Assembly: GCF_007995245.1 (NCBI RefSeq)
Contig: NZ_VCBA01000001.1
Coordinates: forward strand, 186,001-250,000
DNA length: 64,000 bases
From: Tateyamaria sp. syn59
GTDB lineage: Bacteria > Pseudomonadota > Alphaproteobacteria > Rhodobacterales > Rhodobacteraceae
Direction: 5' to 3'
The position numbers and the translations under genes were made by a program. Shown in pieces: positions 62,003 to 64,000 of the stretch; the stretch's first letter is position 1, and each line of letters begins with the position of its first letter. The notes under the pieces are model-generated. The model made no database searches, had not been told where the DNA came from, and worked only from the letters and a program-made list of their open reading frames with translations.

Positions 62003-63203
62003 AAACGATTTGAAATGTAGCGCCCGCTTCGCCGTCTGACGCGGCAGAAATCGTCCAGCCATGGCGTCGACACACCTCCGCACAGGTCGAAAGGCCCATC
62101 CCGGTTCCTTCAACTGACGCGTGCAGACGCCGAAACGGCAGAAATATCGTCTCGGCCTGCTCTGGATCGAATCCGGTGCCGTTGTCGGCAATGGTCAGCG
62201 TGCGGGTGCCATTCGTGTCGGCGTGCAGCGCAATGTCGATATACAGCTTGCGATCAGGGTGCCGGTACTTGATGGCATTGCCCAGCAGGTTAGACAGCAC
62301 CATGCGCAACAATGTGGGTTCCGCCATGACCGTCCAGGTCGGGCAAGTGATCTGCAAGGTGAAGTCTTCTGACATCAGCCCGTTTTGGAGATCCCGCCGC
62401 ACATCTTCCAGCATGGCGCGCAGATTGACGGGTTCCGCCGCGACCTCGGCCGACACTGACCGCGCATGTTCGAGGAAATCACAGGTCAGGTTGTCCATCT
62501 GCTCGGCCGCGCGGCGCATCACGTTCAGGTATTCATGCGCCTTTTCCGGCAACCCGTCGCCAAAGCGGGACGCGAACAGCTGCAGCATGCCTGACATCGT
62601 GCTGAGCGGTGTGCGCAGGTCGTGCGACGCCTTGTGCGCAAAGGCTTCCATCGCCATCAGCGAGGCTTGAAGGTCTACGAACCGTTCCTCGATCTTGGCA
62701 AGATCGTTGCGCGCCGCCACGTTGCGACGGTTCATTTGCCCCAGCGCTTCAGCCGCCGCTTTCAGATGGTCCTGCGTCAAGAGATACAGGCGCCGGCCGA
62801 GCGTGCTTGACCGCAGCAATGCGACCCGGAACAGGGTCGGGCGCACAACGCTTGCGCCGTGCGCCGTGACCATCGGCAATTCCATTGAACTGCTGGCGGC
62901 ACCCTTCCGCAGCGCGGCCATGAGTTCCTCGTGGGTCAGCTGTGTCAGCTTGTGCAGACCAATGTCGCGCAAGCCCCCCTGTGGATCTGCCTGCGGGCGG
63001 CAATACAGCCGCTCGGCGCGTCGGTTGAACACCAGCACGCGGCCGTCCTGATCCACAAGAAAGCACGCATAGGGTGACGCAAGAAAGGCCGCGCTTAGCG
63101 TGTCGCGGTCCACATCCGCATCGTCGGGCAACAGGCTCAGCGCCCGGTCTACATCTTGCGCATATCGGTTTTTCACAAGAGGGGCCGCAGGCATCATGTT
63201 CAT
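61980..63203 (-). CDS. PAS-containing sensor histidine kinase
   Basis: 407 aa, no TM segment. PAS domain about 38-145 (ASPYACFLVDQDGRVLVFNR). Coiled-coil linker about 145-185. HisKA with phospho-His194 in HKASHDLRTPLS. HATPase: LSNLLGNAIKYRHPD (N box), IADNGTGFD (G1), FLPFRRLHASVEGTGMGLST (F/G2). The kinase is cytoplasmic and soluble. Probable partner: the response regulator downstream, and the PAS protein upstream. Confidence 0.9.
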   Translation of the reverse strand: MNMMPAAPLVKNRYAQDVDRALSLLPDDADVDRDTLSAAFLASPYACFLVDQDGRVLVFNRRAERLYCRPQADPQGGLRDIGLHKLTQLTHEELMAALRKGAASSSMELPMVTAHGASVVRPTLFRVALLRSSTLGRRLYLLTQDHLKAAAEALGQMNRRNVAARNDLAKIEERFVDLQASLMAMEAFAHKASHDLRTPLSTMSGMLQLFASRFGDGLPEKAHEYLNVMRRAAEQMDNLTCDFLEHARSVSAEVAAEPVNLRAMLEDVRRDLQNGLMSEDFTLQITCPTWTVMAEPTLLRMVLSNLLGNAIKYRHPDRKLYIDIALHADTNGTRTLTIADNGTGFDPEQAETIFLPFRRLHASVEGTGMGLSTCAEVCRRHGWTISAASDGEAGATFQIVFNNLCDS

Positions 63204-63263
63204 GTTCTATGTTCCGCTCAACTCAGACCCAGGCGATATTGACCCCAGTTGGTGAACGGAGCG

Positions 63264-64000
63264 TTAACCGGTCGAGGTGATTTGGACGGCGTCGTCCTGA
63301 ACACCCACGGCGTTTGCATCGGTCGTGACGCGCAGGCTCCCATAGACGTGACTGATGCGGCCGTCTTCTGTGGATCGCGCGCGACCCAGACAGCTGCAGC
63401 TGACCATCGTGCCCGCGTCATCACTCATCGTCACGGTGCGGTCAAACGGTGTCCCCTGTTCCAGTACGGCCTGGAAATCCTCGGCAAGGGCGTCGCGCTC
63501 GTTCTCGACCACGCGGGTCAGCAGCGCCTCGACGGATGGCGTGCTCCGATCCGGGGTAAACCCGAGGATGTCGTACATTGCCTTGCTCCAGTGCCCGACA
63601 TTGTTTTCGACATCAAACGAGAAGAATCCGATGCCCAGATCGTCCTGCACCGCCTCCAGGCTCGACAACTGAATATCCCGGTCAAGACCCGCAGCATCAT
63701 CCCATGTCACGCCAACAATCTGCACCGGTTCGCCTTCGGAGTCGCGGATGATCGTGATGCTGCCCTTCACCTTCAGGATCCGCCCTTGGGGACCAAAGAC
63801 GCGCGCCTCGTAGGTCTGATACGTCCCCTCCGCCAGAAGCGAGTCAATCATCGTCCGATAAGCACCCCGATCAGCCGGGTGAACCAGGTGAAGCGCGTCG
63901 TCCCATGTCGGCATGTCGCCTGAATCCGAACGTCCATGCATCTCAAACATACCTGGCGACCAGACCAGCTCCTCGGTGTCGAGGTTGTAAGACCAGTGCG
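63264..64000 (-). CDS. PAS-domain sensor protein, 5' end outside window
   Basis: The frame remains open to the right edge, reading WSYNLDTEELVWSPGMFEMHG before the first internal Met. Two PAS/PAC units are seen: about 45-115 of the visible part (ARVFGPQGRILKVKGSITII) and a second from VQDDLGIGFFSFDVENNVGH to SHVYGSLRVTTDANA. There is no kinase or GGDEF domain at the C-terminus, so it may be a sensory partner rather than an enzyme. 60 bases from the kinase gene. Confidence 0.78.
   Translation of the reverse strand, partial: HWSYNLDTEELVWSPGMFEMHGRSDSGDMPTWDDALHLVHPADRGAYRTMIDSLLAEGTYQTYEARVFGPQGRILKVKGSITIIRDSEGEPVQIVGVTWDDAAGLDRDIQLSSLEAVQDDLGIGFFSFDVENNVGHWSKAMYDILGFTPDRSTPSVEALLTRVVENERDALAEDFQAVLEQGTPFDRTVTMSDDAGTMVSCSCLGRARSTEDGRISHVYGSLRVTTDANAVGVQDDAVQITSTG

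Overview
The window looks like a chromosomal segment of a marine alphaproteobacterium of the Rhodobacteraceae (Roseobacter group). This is inferred from high GC, the SAM-II riboswitch in front of metZ, the C4-type 5-aminolevulinate synthase, the Hint/RTX protein, DUF2244 near ctaD, and a complete soxSR-VWXYZABCDEF thiosulfate-oxidation locus. No phage, integrase, transposase or CRISPR array was seen. Both ends cut through genes: an EamA transporter at the left and a PAS-domain sensor at the right.

Layout. 0-10 kb: EamA transporter fragment, YciB, a membrane cNMP-binding protein, a glutathione S-transferase, an alpha/beta hydrolase, SAM-II riboswitch plus metZ, folE2, a DUF1127-type small protein, trkH and a ThDP enzyme. 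10-23 kb: a trypsin-fold protein that has lost its catalytic triad, glyQ-(unknown)-glyS, a PPDK-like protein with an eroded ATP-grasp site, a SleB-type cell-wall hydrolase, and the chain folB-folP-glmM. 23-36 kb: an ArsR-type regulator divergent from a NIPSNAP/ABM/EamA operon, ilvC, two overlapping Lrp regulators, an aminotransferase, a UbiH-type hydroxylase, a HAD nucleotidase, a GntR regulator, a GT2 glycosyltransferase with an MshEN-like domain, carA, yqeY, a DUF2244 protein and a peptidoglycan-binding-domain protein. 36-45 kb: ctaD, a PA14/RTX/Hint protein, lipB, a DsbA-family protein, a second peptidoglycan-binding-domain protein and tRNA-Leu(GAG).

45-61.5 kb is a sulfur-oxidation island. 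On the plus strand lies a five-gene chain: two MBL-fold proteins, a Crp/Fnr regulator, a DUF2892 protein and a 31-aa membrane ORF. It converges on a minus-strand block of hemA, a DUF302 protein and soxFEDCB-AZYX-WV (listed in plus-strand order; transcription runs V to F). Divergently on the plus strand lie soxS, soxR and a YeeE/SoxT transporter. Copies of an ATTC-N8-GAAT inverted repeat (exact or with one mismatch) sit before soxX, soxB, between soxV and soxS, and before the MBL chain. The most interesting hypothesis is therefore that SoxR (ArsR family with the persulfide-sensing cysteine pair) controls the MBL-MBL-Crp-DUF2892 chain together with sox, as an accessory module for sulfide, persulfide or sulfane sulfur.

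61.5-64 kb: a response regulator, a histidine kinase and a PAS protein on the minus strand. A short GC-rich intergenic repeat family (five copies) and a 16-bp perfect palindrome (two copies) are dispersed through the window.
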